Shown here piece by piece: positions 37,373 to 46,233 of a DNA stretch of 64,000 nt; position 1 is the first letter of the stretch, and each line of letters starts with the position of its first letter. Source of the stretch: Planctomycetota bacterium. Lineage in GTDB: Bacteria; Planctomycetota; UBA1135; UBA2386. A model generated the notes under the pieces. The model did no database searches. It saw only the letters and a program-made list of their open reading frames with translations, and had not been told where the DNA came from. The position numbers and the translations under genes are program-made. The stretch covers positions 1-64,000 of the forward strand of contig JAEUHQ010000154.1 of NCBI GenBank assembly GCA_016794565.1, in the 5' to 3' direction.

Positions 37373-38556
37373 GACGCGCTCACGAATTTACGGAGACGAT
37401 CGATCGCCTTCTTCAGTTCGTCCATCGACGCGGCATAGCTGAGGCGTACGAAGCCGGGGATCGCGAACGCGCTGCCCGGCACCGCGGCGAGCTTCTGCTG
37501 GTCGAGCAGCTGCTCGCAAAGGACCACGTCGTCGATGCCGCGCTTGCGGCAGAGTTCGCGGGCGTCGACCAGCGCGTAGAACGCGCCGCGCGGTGCTGCG
37601 AGGCGCAGGCCGGGGATCGTGTTGATCTCCTTCACCAGGAAATCGCGACGCTCGCCGAACGCCTGCATGCGCTTTGCCTGGTCGTCCGGCAGGGGAGTGC
37701 GGCACGCCTCGAGCATCGCTTCCTGACTGATCGTGCACGGGTTGCCGAGCACCTGGCTCTGGATGCGGCAGCACGCGTCGATCACCGGCCGCGGTCCGGC
37801 GAGAAAGCTCGTTCGCCAGCCGGTGAGCGTGTGGCTCTTCGTGAACCCGTTCACGACGAGCGTGCGTTCGCGGCCGCCCGGCAGCGAGGCCGGTGAGACG
37901 TGGCGGGCGCCGTCGTAGAGCAGCGTGCCGTAGATTTCGTCCGACACGATCCACATGCCGTTCGTGCGGCAGACGTCGACGATGGCCTGGACCTGTTCGC
38001 GGTTCGGCACCGCGCCCGACGGGTTGTTCGGGAAGTTCACGACGATGCCCTTGGCGCCGTGCTGTTTGCATGCCGCGTCGATGGCCGCCGCGTCGTGCAC
38101 GAAGCCGCGATCCGGAACCGGTGGCACGACCACCGGCTTGCCGTCCGCCATCGTCACGAGCGCCGGGTAGGACACCCAGTACGGCGCGAGGATCAGCACA
38201 GGATCGCCGGGTTCGACGACCGCGTCGAGCGCCATGTGCAGCGCCGCCTTCGCACCGGCGCACACCATCACCTCGTCGGGCGTGTAGGCGAGGTCGAACG
38301 TTGCCTTCAGCCATGCGCTGCCCGCCGCGCGCAGTTCGGGCACGCCCGGCGCGGCGGTGTAGCGCGTCTTGCCCTGTTCGATCGCACGCACGCCGGCCTT
38401 CGCGATCGGCGCCGGCGTCGGGAAGTCGGGTTCGCCCGCGCCGAGCGAAACCACGTCGAACCCGGCCTGCTTCATCTTCGCAGCCTTCGCCGTGATCGCG
38501 AGGGTCGCGGACTCCTCGATGCGGCGGGAACGGGCGTTGGGGACGAGGCCGGCCAT
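37369..38556 (-). CDS. Class I/II aminotransferase (aspartate aminotransferase-like)
   Basis: 395 aa from ATG 38556. PLP fold type I: GAGEPDFPTP (substrate loop), PNNPSG, the SDEIYG segment, and the Schiff-base Lys240 in VNGFTKSHTLTGWR. The RLSYA near the end carries the carboxylate-binding Arg. Best fit is subgroup I-gamma aspartate/prephenate aminotransferase. First gene of an operon with the exonuclease and the lipoprotein, all joined by stop/start overlaps. Divergent from the 710-aa protein. Confidence 0.92.
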   Translation of the reverse strand: MAGLVPNARSRRIEESATLAITAKAAKMKQAGFDVVSLGAGEPDFPTPAPIAKAGVRAIEQGKTRYTAAPGVPELRAAGSAWLKATFDLAYTPDEVMVCAGAKAALHMALDAVVEPGDPVLILAPYWVSYPALVTMADGKPVVVPPVPDRGFVHDAAAIDAACKQHGAKGIVVNFPNNPSGAVPNREQVQAIVDVCRTNGMWIVSDEIYGTLLYDGARHVSPASLPGGRERTLVVNGFTKSHTLTGWRTSFLAGPRPVIDACCRIQSQVLGNPCTISQEAMLEACRTPLPDDQAKRMQAFGERRDFLVKEINTIPGLRLAAPRGAFYALVDARELCRKRGIDDVVLCEQLLDQQKLAAVPGSAFAIPGFVRLSYAASMDELKKAIDRLRKFVSAS

Positions 38557-38686
38557 CGTCGGAGTAGACCGCTGTCGGTGGGTGAAGGCAAACGGCCGCG
38601 AAGTCGCGGGAAGGTCCGCGGATCGTCGTCGTCGGTGGACTCGCGCTTCCGGACCCGTACTCCGGTCCGCTACGCTCGAACGTTCG

Positions 38687-40819
38687 ATGGCGAAGCAAAA
38701 GACGAAGCCGCGGCGCCGGATCCTGCGCGGCCTGCTGATCGCGATCACGTCCGTGGTCGTGTTCCTGCTCCTGTTCGTGGTGGCCTTCGTGTGGAACCCG
38801 CTCGAAGGGTCGCTGCCCGAACTGCGCGACGTCGTGCCGCGCGGCGTCAACTTCTTCGTCAGGAAGCAGCGCCTCGCCGCCGACTTCTCCGAGTTCCCGG
38901 AGCCGAAGTTCTGGGCGTCGTTCGCCGAGATCCGCGGCTTCGACGAGTTCATGAAGGGCGGGCTCGTCGCGCAGGCGAGGAGTGCCGGCGCCGAACGTGC
39001 GCTGCAGCAGGCCAAGGAGGCGTTCGACCGGGTGCGTGCGGACAGCAAGGGCTGGCTGGACCCGCTGCGCGACGTCTTCGGCGAAGAAGTGATCGTCGCG
39101 GGCTACGAACTGGACTACACGCAGCAGCCCGCTCGCCCGCTCTCGGAGCCCTGGTGGTGCTGCTACGCGCGGGTGAGCTGGCGTGTGCGCTTCGGCCACG
39201 GCGTGCTCGGCTTCGGGCTCGCGCAGGATCAGCTGCGGAAGAACGGGATCGACGTCACGCAGGACGGCGACCTGCTGGTCCTGAAACTCCCTGGCATGCC
39301 GACGCCGCTGTACGTGAAGCGCCACCTCGACGCGCTGATGGTCGGCAACCACAAGCTGTTGTTCGACCAGTCGCAGCGCCTGATCGACGGCAACCGCGAC
39401 GAGGACCCGATCGGGCAGATGCCCGCGTACAAGGACGGCGCGATAGAACGCATCGATCGCTGGGCTTCGCACAACGACGCCGAACCGCCCAACGTGCTCG
39501 AGTTCGTCGTCGAGCCGAACGCGTTCGATGGCTTCCGCCGGTTCGCGGCGAAGTGGCCGAATCCGGACAACCGCGAGAGCATGAACGAACGAGTTCTCGC
39601 GCGCTTTCTCAACCTGAAGGGCTGGGAACAGGTGACCGGAGGGCTCCTGTTCACCGAAGGCGGGCTCGTCGCGACCGGGCAGGTCGGACTGAACAGCCGC
39701 CAGCACACTCCGTTCCAGAGCACGTTCTACCAGGCCGAGCAGCGGAAGCGCGACGAGTGGCTCGATCCGTTCCTCGCGATGGTGCCCGCATCGGCCTGCG
39801 CGGCCGCGGCGCTGCGAATGCCGGTCGGCGACTTCCTCTACTCGATGTTCGACGCGCTCGATCAGCCCGAACGCGACCTGCTGAACGACCGCATGAAGCG
39901 CCTCACGTTCCAGGGTGCGCAGCTGAACGACACGCGCGACCTGATCGAGAAGCTGAAGCCCGCGTTCCTGCTGCGCACCGGCTTCGTGTTCCGCCGCAAC
40001 ACTCCGGATCGCGACCGCGACGAGAAGGGCAACCTCAAGGTGCCGGTGACGGCTCTGTCGCCGATGCCGCAGTTCGCGTGGGTCTTCTGGTTGCGGCCGG
40101 GCGCCGCACCCATGGTCGAGGACTTCGTCAAGACGATGCGGCAGAACTTCCAGAGCCTCGGTTTCCTCGGTGTCTGGAACCTCAAGGTCACGCACGGCGC
40201 GAGCACGTTCCCCGAGCCGGTCAGCGAGTTCACGAACCCGCAGATCCCGGCGACTGGTTCGATCGCGATGATCGTGTTCAGCGACTTCTTCGTCGTGTCG
40301 AACTCGGGTCCGTTCGTGCGCGACATCCTGACCACCCGCTACTCGGCGCAGACCGGCGCCAAGTCGCTCCGCGACATGCCCGAGTTCCTCGAGGTCGAGC
40401 GCGACCTGCTCGGCGAACTCAACGGGCTCGTGTGGTTGCACGGCGACAATCTGTTGCCGGTGCTCGACGACTACCGCACGTTCGCCGACGCGGCGAGCGA
40501 GATGCCGGACCCCGAATGGATGGCTCGAGCACGGGCGACCGCGGAAGAGCAGGTGCGGCGCGCGAGCTTCCCTCAGTATCCGAGCAAGGCGAGCATGCCG
40601 CGGACGATGACGGACCCCGGCGGCGACTTCGACCGCGCGGTGGTGAGCTACCTTCAGGAGAAGTGGCGCACCGATCGCACGAGCTTCACCGCCAGCGACC
40701 GGCAGCAGATGGAGCAGCTCCGGGCAGCGGTGCAGATGATGCGCAGCGCATGCGTGCAGGTGGAACTGACGAACAACTACATCCGCTTCCTGGCCCGTGT
40801 GATGGGGCAGGGTCGGTGA
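38687..40819 (+). CDS. Large membrane-anchored protein of unknown function
   Basis: 710 aa. A basic N-terminus (KQKTKPRRRILR) and one helix (LLIAITSVVVFLLLFVVAFVW) anchor the rest, probably outside the cytoplasm. The body is mixed alpha/beta with VPRGVNFFVRKQRL near 51-64 and ATGSIAMIVFSDFFVVSNSG near 525, and resembles no enzyme family I know. TACGCT at 38671-38676, 10 bases before the ATG, is a candidate -10 box. It lies directly before tRNA-Leu. Confidence 0.7.
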   Translation: MAKQKTKPRRRILRGLLIAITSVVVFLLLFVVAFVWNPLEGSLPELRDVVPRGVNFFVRKQRLAADFSEFPEPKFWASFAEIRGFDEFMKGGLVAQARSAGAERALQQAKEAFDRVRADSKGWLDPLRDVFGEEVIVAGYELDYTQQPARPLSEPWWCCYARVSWRVRFGHGVLGFGLAQDQLRKNGIDVTQDGDLLVLKLPGMPTPLYVKRHLDALMVGNHKLLFDQSQRLIDGNRDEDPIGQMPAYKDGAIERIDRWASHNDAEPPNVLEFVVEPNAFDGFRRFAAKWPNPDNRESMNERVLARFLNLKGWEQVTGGLLFTEGGLVATGQVGLNSRQHTPFQSTFYQAEQRKRDEWLDPFLAMVPASACAAAALRMPVGDFLYSMFDALDQPERDLLNDRMKRLTFQGAQLNDTRDLIEKLKPAFLLRTGFVFRRNTPDRDRDEKGNLKVPVTALSPMPQFAWVFWLRPGAAPMVEDFVKTMRQNFQSLGFLGVWNLKVTHGASTFPEPVSEFTNPQIPATGSIAMIVFSDFFVVSNSGPFVRDILTTRYSAQTGAKSLRDMPEFLEVERDLLGELNGLVWLHGDNLLPVLDDYRTFADAASEMPDPEWMARARATAEEQVRRASFPQYPSKASMPRTMTDPGGDFDRAVVSYLQEKWRTDRTSFTASDRQQMEQLRAAVQMMRSACVQVELTNNYIRFLARVMGQGR

Positions 40820-40843
40820 CCCGAGCGTCCCCGGGGAGCGGTG

Positions 40844-40871
40844 TTGCAATCGGCCCGGCCGTCGCTACTGT
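40844..40871 (+). promoter_or_regulatory. Candidate promoter of tRNA-Leu
   Basis: TTGCAA (40844-40849), 16-base spacer, TACTGT (40866-40871); expected start is about 12 bases before the tRNA. Confidence 0.45.
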
Positions 40872-40889
40872 CCTCGCCCTCGCCGGCCA

Positions 40890-40977
40890 GCCCAGGTGGC
40901 GGAATTGGCAGACGCACTAGCTTGAGGTGCTAGCGCCCCAAAAGGGCTTGCAGGTTCAAATCCTGTCCTGGGCACCA
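40890..40977 (+). tRNA. tRNA-Leu (anticodon GAG)
   Basis: 88 nt. The acceptor stem GCCCAGG pairs with CCTGGGC, the anticodon loop is TTGAGGT (anticodon GAG, reads CUC/CUU), and the T-loop is GGTTCAAATCC. The long variable arm (GCGCCCCAAAAGGGCT) marks class II tRNA-Leu. Discriminator A and the CCA end are encoded in the DNA. Confidence 0.95.
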
Positions 40978-41138
40978 CTCCTTCTCGGCCTGCGCGGTAC
41001 TCGCGGCGGGTCGTCCGGTCCGCGAACGCCCCGGTCCGCGCGCGCGGCGGATCCTGTCGCAAAGCTCGACAGCTTCTCGGCCGATCCGGTCGACCGTCGC
41101 CTAAGGCCCGGCCGTTGGCGTCGCCGATAGCCCGACGC

Positions 41139-41984
41139 ATGACGCGGAGCGAGCGAGGGTCGGCGGAGAAGGGGTTCACGCTGCTCGAACTCATGATCGT
41201 GGCTTCCATCCTCGCGATCATCGCGAGCATCGGCGTGCCCCAGTACGTGTCCGCGCTGCGCACGGCCCGCAACGGCAAGGCCAAGCACGAACTGCAGACG
41301 ATCTCGCACCAGATCGACTCGTACGCCGCGGCCAACGGCGGTCAGTTGCCGCTCACGCTGCACCAGGTCGGCTTCGGCGGCAAACGCGATCCCTGGGGCG
41401 TGCCGTACTGCTACCTCAACTACGGCGACGGCACCGGCGACGGCCTGCAATGGGCGATCGAGGCCGGTCTGGTCGATCCTTCCGCAGTGAAGGGGTATTC
41501 CCCGTCGAGCGGCGGCGGCTCGACTGGTGGCGGTGGGGCGCCGTCGGCCGGTCCCGCGCCGATGCGCGGCGGTTCGTTCCTGCCGTTCTCACCCGCTTCG
41601 GCCGCGCCGGCACGGCGAACTGGGGACGGCGCTCGCGTCCCGCAGGGCGACGACACCGGGCCGATCGCTGTGTCCGGCCGCGCGGAGGCGCGTGCGCTCG
41701 CGACTTCCGTGGCCGATTCGCTGCCGCGCGTCGTTCCTGCTACGGAGGTCGACGACCTCGCGGGCGCGATCGCCTCGTCGCTGTCCTTCTCGATCTTCGT
41801 CGGCGTGCCGGTCGCGTCCACGCGGCGCTGCGATCGCTTCATGTATCCGCTCAACACGGACTACGACCTGTTCAGTCTCGGGCCGAACGGCCGCACCGCC
41901 GTGTCGCTCGGAGAAGCGGTGGGGCAGGACGACGTCATCCGAGCCAACAACGGCGGCTTCTTCGGAGTCGCGTCCGACTACTAG
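41139..41984 (+). CDS. GspG-like major pseudopilin with large internal insertion
   Basis: 281 aa from ATG 41139. The prepilin site EKG/FTLLELMIVASILAII is perfect (Glu17 at +5). RDPWGVPYCYLNYG (near 84-97) is the GspG Ca-binding-loop region, and the matching C-terminal NTDYDLFSLGPNG lies about 140 residues later, near 240. In ordinary GspG these are 20-30 residues apart. The insertion is Gly/Ser/Pro/Ala-rich (GGGSTGGGGAPSAGPAP) and then helical (ALATSVADSLPRVVPATEVDDLAGAIA). It should be a fibre subunit of a type II secretion or pilus-like machine whose assembly genes are elsewhere. Confidence 0.82.
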   Translation: MTRSERGSAEKGFTLLELMIVASILAIIASIGVPQYVSALRTARNGKAKHELQTISHQIDSYAAANGGQLPLTLHQVGFGGKRDPWGVPYCYLNYGDGTGDGLQWAIEAGLVDPSAVKGYSPSSGGGSTGGGGAPSAGPAPMRGGSFLPFSPASAAPARRTGDGARVPQGDDTGPIAVSGRAEARALATSVADSLPRVVPATEVDDLAGAIASSLSFSIFVGVPVASTRRCDRFMYPLNTDYDLFSLGPNGRTAVSLGEAVGQDDVIRANNGGFFGVASDY

Positions 41985-42151
41985 TGCCATGAATCGGAAG
42001 ACACCTTGCGTTGCGCCGGCCCTCGTCGTCCCTGGCTGCGGTGCGCCTCCTCGACAGATCTCCCGGACATTCCTCTGCGGTCGCGCTTTGCCAGGACCGG
42101 CGATGACCTCGCGAGAACCCGAGGCCACTTTCAGTTCACGGCACTAGTCCC

Positions 42152-42805
42152 ATGGGCAAACGCATCCTGCGCTGGCGGTTCATCGTCGACTGGAAGCTGC
42201 AGGGCAGTCTGTGCGCGCACGGTCTGCTCTACGGCGGCCTCGTCCTGGTCGCAGTCTGCGTCGGCATCTTCGCTCCATTGCTGTGGAACCTGAGCGGCGG
42301 CGATCCGAGCGCCGCCCTCGAGGACCAGGCGATCGTCATGATCTACATGCACGATCGCTTCTGGCTGCTCGCGCTGTCGTGCTTCTTCATCCTCGTCCTC
42401 GGATCGATCCGGTTCTCGCACCGCATCGCCGGGCCGCTCGTCCGCTACAAGCGCAACTTGCGCCTCGTGGCCGCTGGCAAGCTGCCGACGCCGCTCCGGA
42501 CCCGCGACGGCGACTACCTGAAAGAGGAGGTCGTGTGCCTCAACGAGGCGGTCGCCGGCGTCGCGGTCCGCGTCGACGCGATCCGCGAGGCGCAGGCAGA
42601 AGTCGCGCGGGCGATCCACGTCCTGGCCGCCAGGGCACCGCGGCAGATGGCCGCCCTCCTCGAACCGCTCGCGGCAGCCAACGAGCACCTCGAACGGTGC
42701 GTGGGTGCGTTCGAGCACCACGACACGAAGGATTCGCGTCCCGTGACGGGCGACGAACAGCGACGTCCGCAGCTCGCGCTCGCGGGCACGAACGGAGGCA
42801 GCTGA
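42152..42805 (+). CDS. HAMP-type two-helix membrane protein
   Basis: 217 aa. Two membrane helices (about 22-48 and 72-86) bracket a short external loop, followed by a HAMP-like segment (RIAGPLVRYKRNLRLVAAGKLPTPLRTRDGDYLKEEV) and a coiled coil. No methylation or kinase domain follows. The same pattern recurs in the protein at 59766-60287. It lies between a pseudopilin and a histidine kinase gene, only 1 base before the latter, so it may be a signalling partner of the kinase. Confidence 0.72.
   Translation: MGKRILRWRFIVDWKLQGSLCAHGLLYGGLVLVAVCVGIFAPLLWNLSGGDPSAALEDQAIVMIYMHDRFWLLALSCFFILVLGSIRFSHRIAGPLVRYKRNLRLVAAGKLPTPLRTRDGDYLKEEVVCLNEAVAGVAVRVDAIREAQAEVARAIHVLAARAPRQMAALLEPLAAANEHLERCVGAFEHHDTKDSRPVTGDEQRRPQLALAGTNGGS
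42793..42797 (+). promoter_or_regulatory. Shine-Dalgarno GGAGG for the histidine kinase
   Basis: GGAGG inside the end of the HAMP-type gene lies 9 bases before GTG 42807 and supports that start. Confidence 0.6.
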
Positions 42806-42806
42806 C

Positions 42807-44597
42807 GTGCAACGACCGGCGGAGTCCCCTTCAGCGACCGGAATCCTGACGTCGCGCATCGGCCGACGATTCGTCGCCCTGTTCCTCGGCTGCGCGTTTC
42901 TCCCGCTGGTCGTCTTCGCGTGGATGACGCTCTCGCGGGTCACGACCCAGATGGACGCCGACTTGCGCGAATCGCTGCACAACGGCGCGAAGACCTCGGG
43001 AATGGGAATCGCCGCGCGCCTCAGTCAGGTCGCCGCCGACCTCGCGCGACTCGCGGACATCGTGCGTCAGACCGGCGACCCCGAGAGCATGCGCAAGGTC
43101 GCGCACGAAGTGGTGGCCGAGCGTTGCTCGAACATCTGGGTGCTCGCCGGCGAACGGGTGACGGCCCTGCGCGGCGACGCGCCGGCGCCGCGGCCCGATC
43201 TCGGCGGCTCCGAACGCACGCACCTCGCTGCCGGCAAGGCCCTGTTGCGCGTACTCGGTCAGCCGGCCCACCTCGTGATGGTCGTCGCGGTCGACCGCGC
43301 GGCGCCCGACGCCGGACTCCTGGTCGCCGACCTGCAAGGCGACGGCTTCTGGGACCCCCAGGAACTCCGCAGTCCCGGCGCCGAGTTCGTGATCTGCGAC
43401 GAAGACGGTGTGCCTCTGCGCCATTCGTTCCGCGCTCTGCCCTCGCTCGCGCCGTTGCTCGCCGAGAAGCGCGGCGCACCGTCGGCGGGCACGTTCGAGT
43501 GGACCGCCGACGGCGAGCCGCACGTCGCGCGCTACTGGCGCGCGTTCCTGCGCCCGCAGTACGACCTCGACCTGCTCATCGTCCAGTCGCGCTCGCGGAT
43601 CGTGGCCTACGAGGTCGCCGATGCATTCTCGCAGTGGTTCCTGCTGACGGCCCTCGGCACGCTCCTCTGTGTCCTGCTGGCGAGCCTCGTGCAGATGCGG
43701 CGCACGCTCGGTCCGATCGTCGTGCTGGGTGAGGCCACTCGTCTCGTCGCGCAGGGCGACTTGTCGGTGCGCGTGGCGATCCAGAGCCGGGACGAGTTCG
43801 GCGCGCTCGGCAAGGCGTTCAACCACATGACGGCGCAGATCGCGGAGAACGTGCGGCGGCGCGAACAGACCGAACGCGAACTCGTCGCGTCGCGCGATCA
43901 TGCGCTCGAAGCAGCGCACGCGAAGGCGGAGTTCGTGACCAACGTGTCGCACGAGTTCCGGACGCCGATGACGGAGATCCTCGGCGCGATCGAGATCCTC
44001 TCGCAGGTCGACGAGAACGACGCCTCGACGCGGCGGGAGTTCACCGCCATCGCAGTGCGTGGCGCGCGGCGTCTGGCTCGGCTCATCGACGACGTGCTCG
44101 AACTCGGTTCGCCGACGCCCTGGCAGTGCGAGCCGGTGCAGGTGAGGGAGACGATCGAGGACGCCGTCTCGCGTATGCCGGACTCGATCCGGGAGCGGGT
44201 CCGCCTGGACATCGCGAAGGATCTGCCTCCGGTGCTCGGCGACCCGGCCCGCCTCGGCGAGGTCTGGTGCCGCCTGATCGACAACGCCGCGAAGTTCAGC
44301 CCCGCGGATTCGCCGATCGAAGTGCACGCCCGATCGTGCGGGGAGGTCGTCGTGGAGGTCGTCGACCAGGGTGTCGGCGTGTCGCGCCTGGACCTCGATC
44401 GGATCTTCGAGCCGTTCATGCAGGTCGGTCGCGACCAGATGACGGACAAGGCGCAGGGCACCGGCCTCGGCCTCACGCTCGCGAGGAGCACGATCGAGAA
44501 GCACGGCGGGCGCATCGAGGTCGACAGCGAACTCGGCAACGGCGCGACGTTCCGCGTCCATCTGCCCGCAACCGCGAACGAGCCGATCGCCGTCTGA
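42807..44597 (+). CDS. Membrane sensor histidine kinase
   Basis: 596 aa from GTG 42807. Helix 1 (about 22-42), an extracellular sensor of 230 residues (Cache-like in length), helix 2 (about 276-297), HAMP (298-350), DHp domain with phospho-accepting His382 in VSHEFRTP, then the ATPase domain: N box RLIDNAAKFSP, G1 DQGVGVS, F box and G2 GTGLGLTLA. It autophosphorylates and should act on a response regulator, but none is adjacent. Coupling to the pseudopilin and HAMP-type genes suggests it senses or controls the surface machine. Confidence 0.93.
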   Translation: MQRPAESPSATGILTSRIGRRFVALFLGCAFLPLVVFAWMTLSRVTTQMDADLRESLHNGAKTSGMGIAARLSQVAADLARLADIVRQTGDPESMRKVAHEVVAERCSNIWVLAGERVTALRGDAPAPRPDLGGSERTHLAAGKALLRVLGQPAHLVMVVAVDRAAPDAGLLVADLQGDGFWDPQELRSPGAEFVICDEDGVPLRHSFRALPSLAPLLAEKRGAPSAGTFEWTADGEPHVARYWRAFLRPQYDLDLLIVQSRSRIVAYEVADAFSQWFLLTALGTLLCVLLASLVQMRRTLGPIVVLGEATRLVAQGDLSVRVAIQSRDEFGALGKAFNHMTAQIAENVRRREQTERELVASRDHALEAAHAKAEFVTNVSHEFRTPMTEILGAIEILSQVDENDASTRREFTAIAVRGARRLARLIDDVLELGSPTPWQCEPVQVRETIEDAVSRMPDSIRERVRLDIAKDLPPVLGDPARLGEVWCRLIDNAAKFSPADSPIEVHARSCGEVVVEVVDQGVGVSRLDLDRIFEPFMQVGRDQMTDKAQGTGLGLTLARSTIEKHGGRIEVDSELGNGATFRVHLPATANEPIAV

Positions 44598-44606
44598 GGC
44601 GGCACG

Positions 44607-46046
44607 TCAACGGACCGAAGCCTGCATCGCCTGCCAAAGGCGTTCGACGTCGCCGCGCTCGGTGGGCAGCGCGCCGATCGAGATGCGCACCATCCAGCGT
44701 CCGTCGATCTGCGCGGGCGTGAGCCACGCGGTGCCGCTCGCGTGGATCCGTTCGAGCCATGCGAGCGTGTGCCGGTCGAGGGCGTCGCCCGTGAGGCCGG
44801 TCGGTTCGTGCCGCACACACACGGTCTGCAGCGGAACGGGGGCGAGCACTCGCCACGGCGGCGTCGTCGCGACGCAGGAAGCGAGCCAGCGCGCGTTCTC
44901 GAGATCGCGGCGCAGTCGCACTCGCAGACGTTCGGCTCCCTGCGTGCGCAGCAGCGACCACAGCTTCAGTGCGCGAAAGCGCCGGCCGAGCGCGATGCCC
45001 CAGTCGCGGTAGTTCCTCACCTTGTCGTCGACCGCCGTGCGCAGGTAGCTGGGGTTCGTGCTCATCACCCGCACGAGGTGGAGTTCGTCCCGCACCCAGA
45101 AGACCGAGCAGTCGAACGACGCACCGAGCCACTTGTGCGGGTTCACCACGAGCGAGTCGGCGCGTTCGATGCCGTTCCACAGGTGCCGGCACTCCGGGAG
45201 GATCATCGCGGAGCCCGCCATCGCGGCGTCGACGTGCAGCCATGCGCCGTGGCGGCGCGCGAGGTCGGCGCAGGCGTCGATCGGATCCATCGCAGTGGTC
45301 GCCGTCGTACCGGTCGTCGCGACGATCGCGCACGGGCGTCGCCCGGCGGCGACGTCCTGTTCGATGGTGCCTCCGAGCTTCGCCGGATCGAGCGCCCGCG
45401 CCTCGTCGACGTCGATGCGGCGCACCTGGTCGCGACCGAAACCGGCCAGGAGCGCCGCCTTCTCCACCGAACTGTGCGCTTCCCGGCTGGTGTAGACGAC
45501 GAGGGGAACGGCTTCGCCCTGCAGCCCTCCGCGCGTGGCGCCGTGGGCCGTCGCCCGTTCGCGGGCGCAGACGAGGGCGAGCAGAGTGCTCGTCGACGCG
45601 GTGTCCTGGATCACGCCCCGCCACGAGTCCGAGAGTCCGGAGAGACGCCGCAGCCAGTCGACGGCGCGCTCCTCGAGTTCGGTGAGAGCCGGCGCCGACT
45701 GCCACGACAGCCCGAGGACGCCGAGCCCGGTGCTCAGCATGTCGCCGAGCACCGCGCCGAGATCGCCGTTCGAGGGGAAGTAGGCGAAGAAGCCCGGGTG
45801 TTGCCAGTGCGAGAGCGCGGGCAGCAGGAGTTGTTCGACGTCGCGGAGCACGTCGCCGAAGTCTTCGGGATGTTCGGGTGCATCCTGGGGGAGCGCCGCG
45901 AGGACGTCGCCCGGCGCCGTGGTCGACAGCACCGGACGTTCGGCGACGCGCGCCCGGTAGTCGGCGATCCAGTCGACGACGCGGTGTGCGTGGCGACGGA
46001 ATTCCTCGGGGCTCATCGTGAGCGGACGGCGGGCGTCGTTGTCCAT
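44607..46046 (-). CDS. Group II PLP-dependent amino-acid decarboxylase (aromatic type)
   Basis: 479 aa from ATG 46046. Landmarks of DOPA/tryptophan/tyrosine decarboxylases: HPGFFAYFPSN near residue 83, ASTSTLLALVCAR, HVDAAMAGSA with Asp273, and the Schiff-base Lys305 in NPHKWLGASFDCS. It removes the carboxyl group of an aromatic L-amino acid to give the amine; the exact substrate is not visible. Length is normal. It is convergent with the kinase gene (9 bases) and divergent from the SirB1 gene. Confidence 0.92.
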   Translation of the reverse strand: MDNDARRPLTMSPEEFRRHAHRVVDWIADYRARVAERPVLSTTAPGDVLAALPQDAPEHPEDFGDVLRDVEQLLLPALSHWQHPGFFAYFPSNGDLGAVLGDMLSTGLGVLGLSWQSAPALTELEERAVDWLRRLSGLSDSWRGVIQDTASTSTLLALVCARERATAHGATRGGLQGEAVPLVVYTSREAHSSVEKAALLAGFGRDQVRRIDVDEARALDPAKLGGTIEQDVAAGRRPCAIVATTGTTATTAMDPIDACADLARRHGAWLHVDAAMAGSAMILPECRHLWNGIERADSLVVNPHKWLGASFDCSVFWVRDELHLVRVMSTNPSYLRTAVDDKVRNYRDWGIALGRRFRALKLWSLLRTQGAERLRVRLRRDLENARWLASCVATTPPWRVLAPVPLQTVCVRHEPTGLTGDALDRHTLAWLERIHASGTAWLTPAQIDGRWMVRISIGALPTERGDVERLWQAMQASVR

Positions 46047-46233
46047 GGCATCGTCGACACGAGGAGAGTCGCGATGCGAACGGACGTTGCGTGTCGCGCC
46101 TTCGGGTCGTCGCGCGAGCATCGCACCGCGCCGCAGGAACGACAACCACGTGCAGGACTCGCGAGCCGCCTCGTGTATGCTCCGCACTTCGTCGTCCGCA
46201 GTCTGGCGAGCGGAAGACGCGCACGTCCCGTCG

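Noticed and set aside
40890-40977. tRNA-Leu as an integration (att) site
   Set aside because: No integrase, no direct repeat of the tRNA 3' end and no change in gene content on either side.
41989-42147. Possible 52-codon gene between pseudopilin and HAMP stub
   Set aside because: No Shine-Dalgarno sequence, no -10 box at the usual distance and no recognisable protein.
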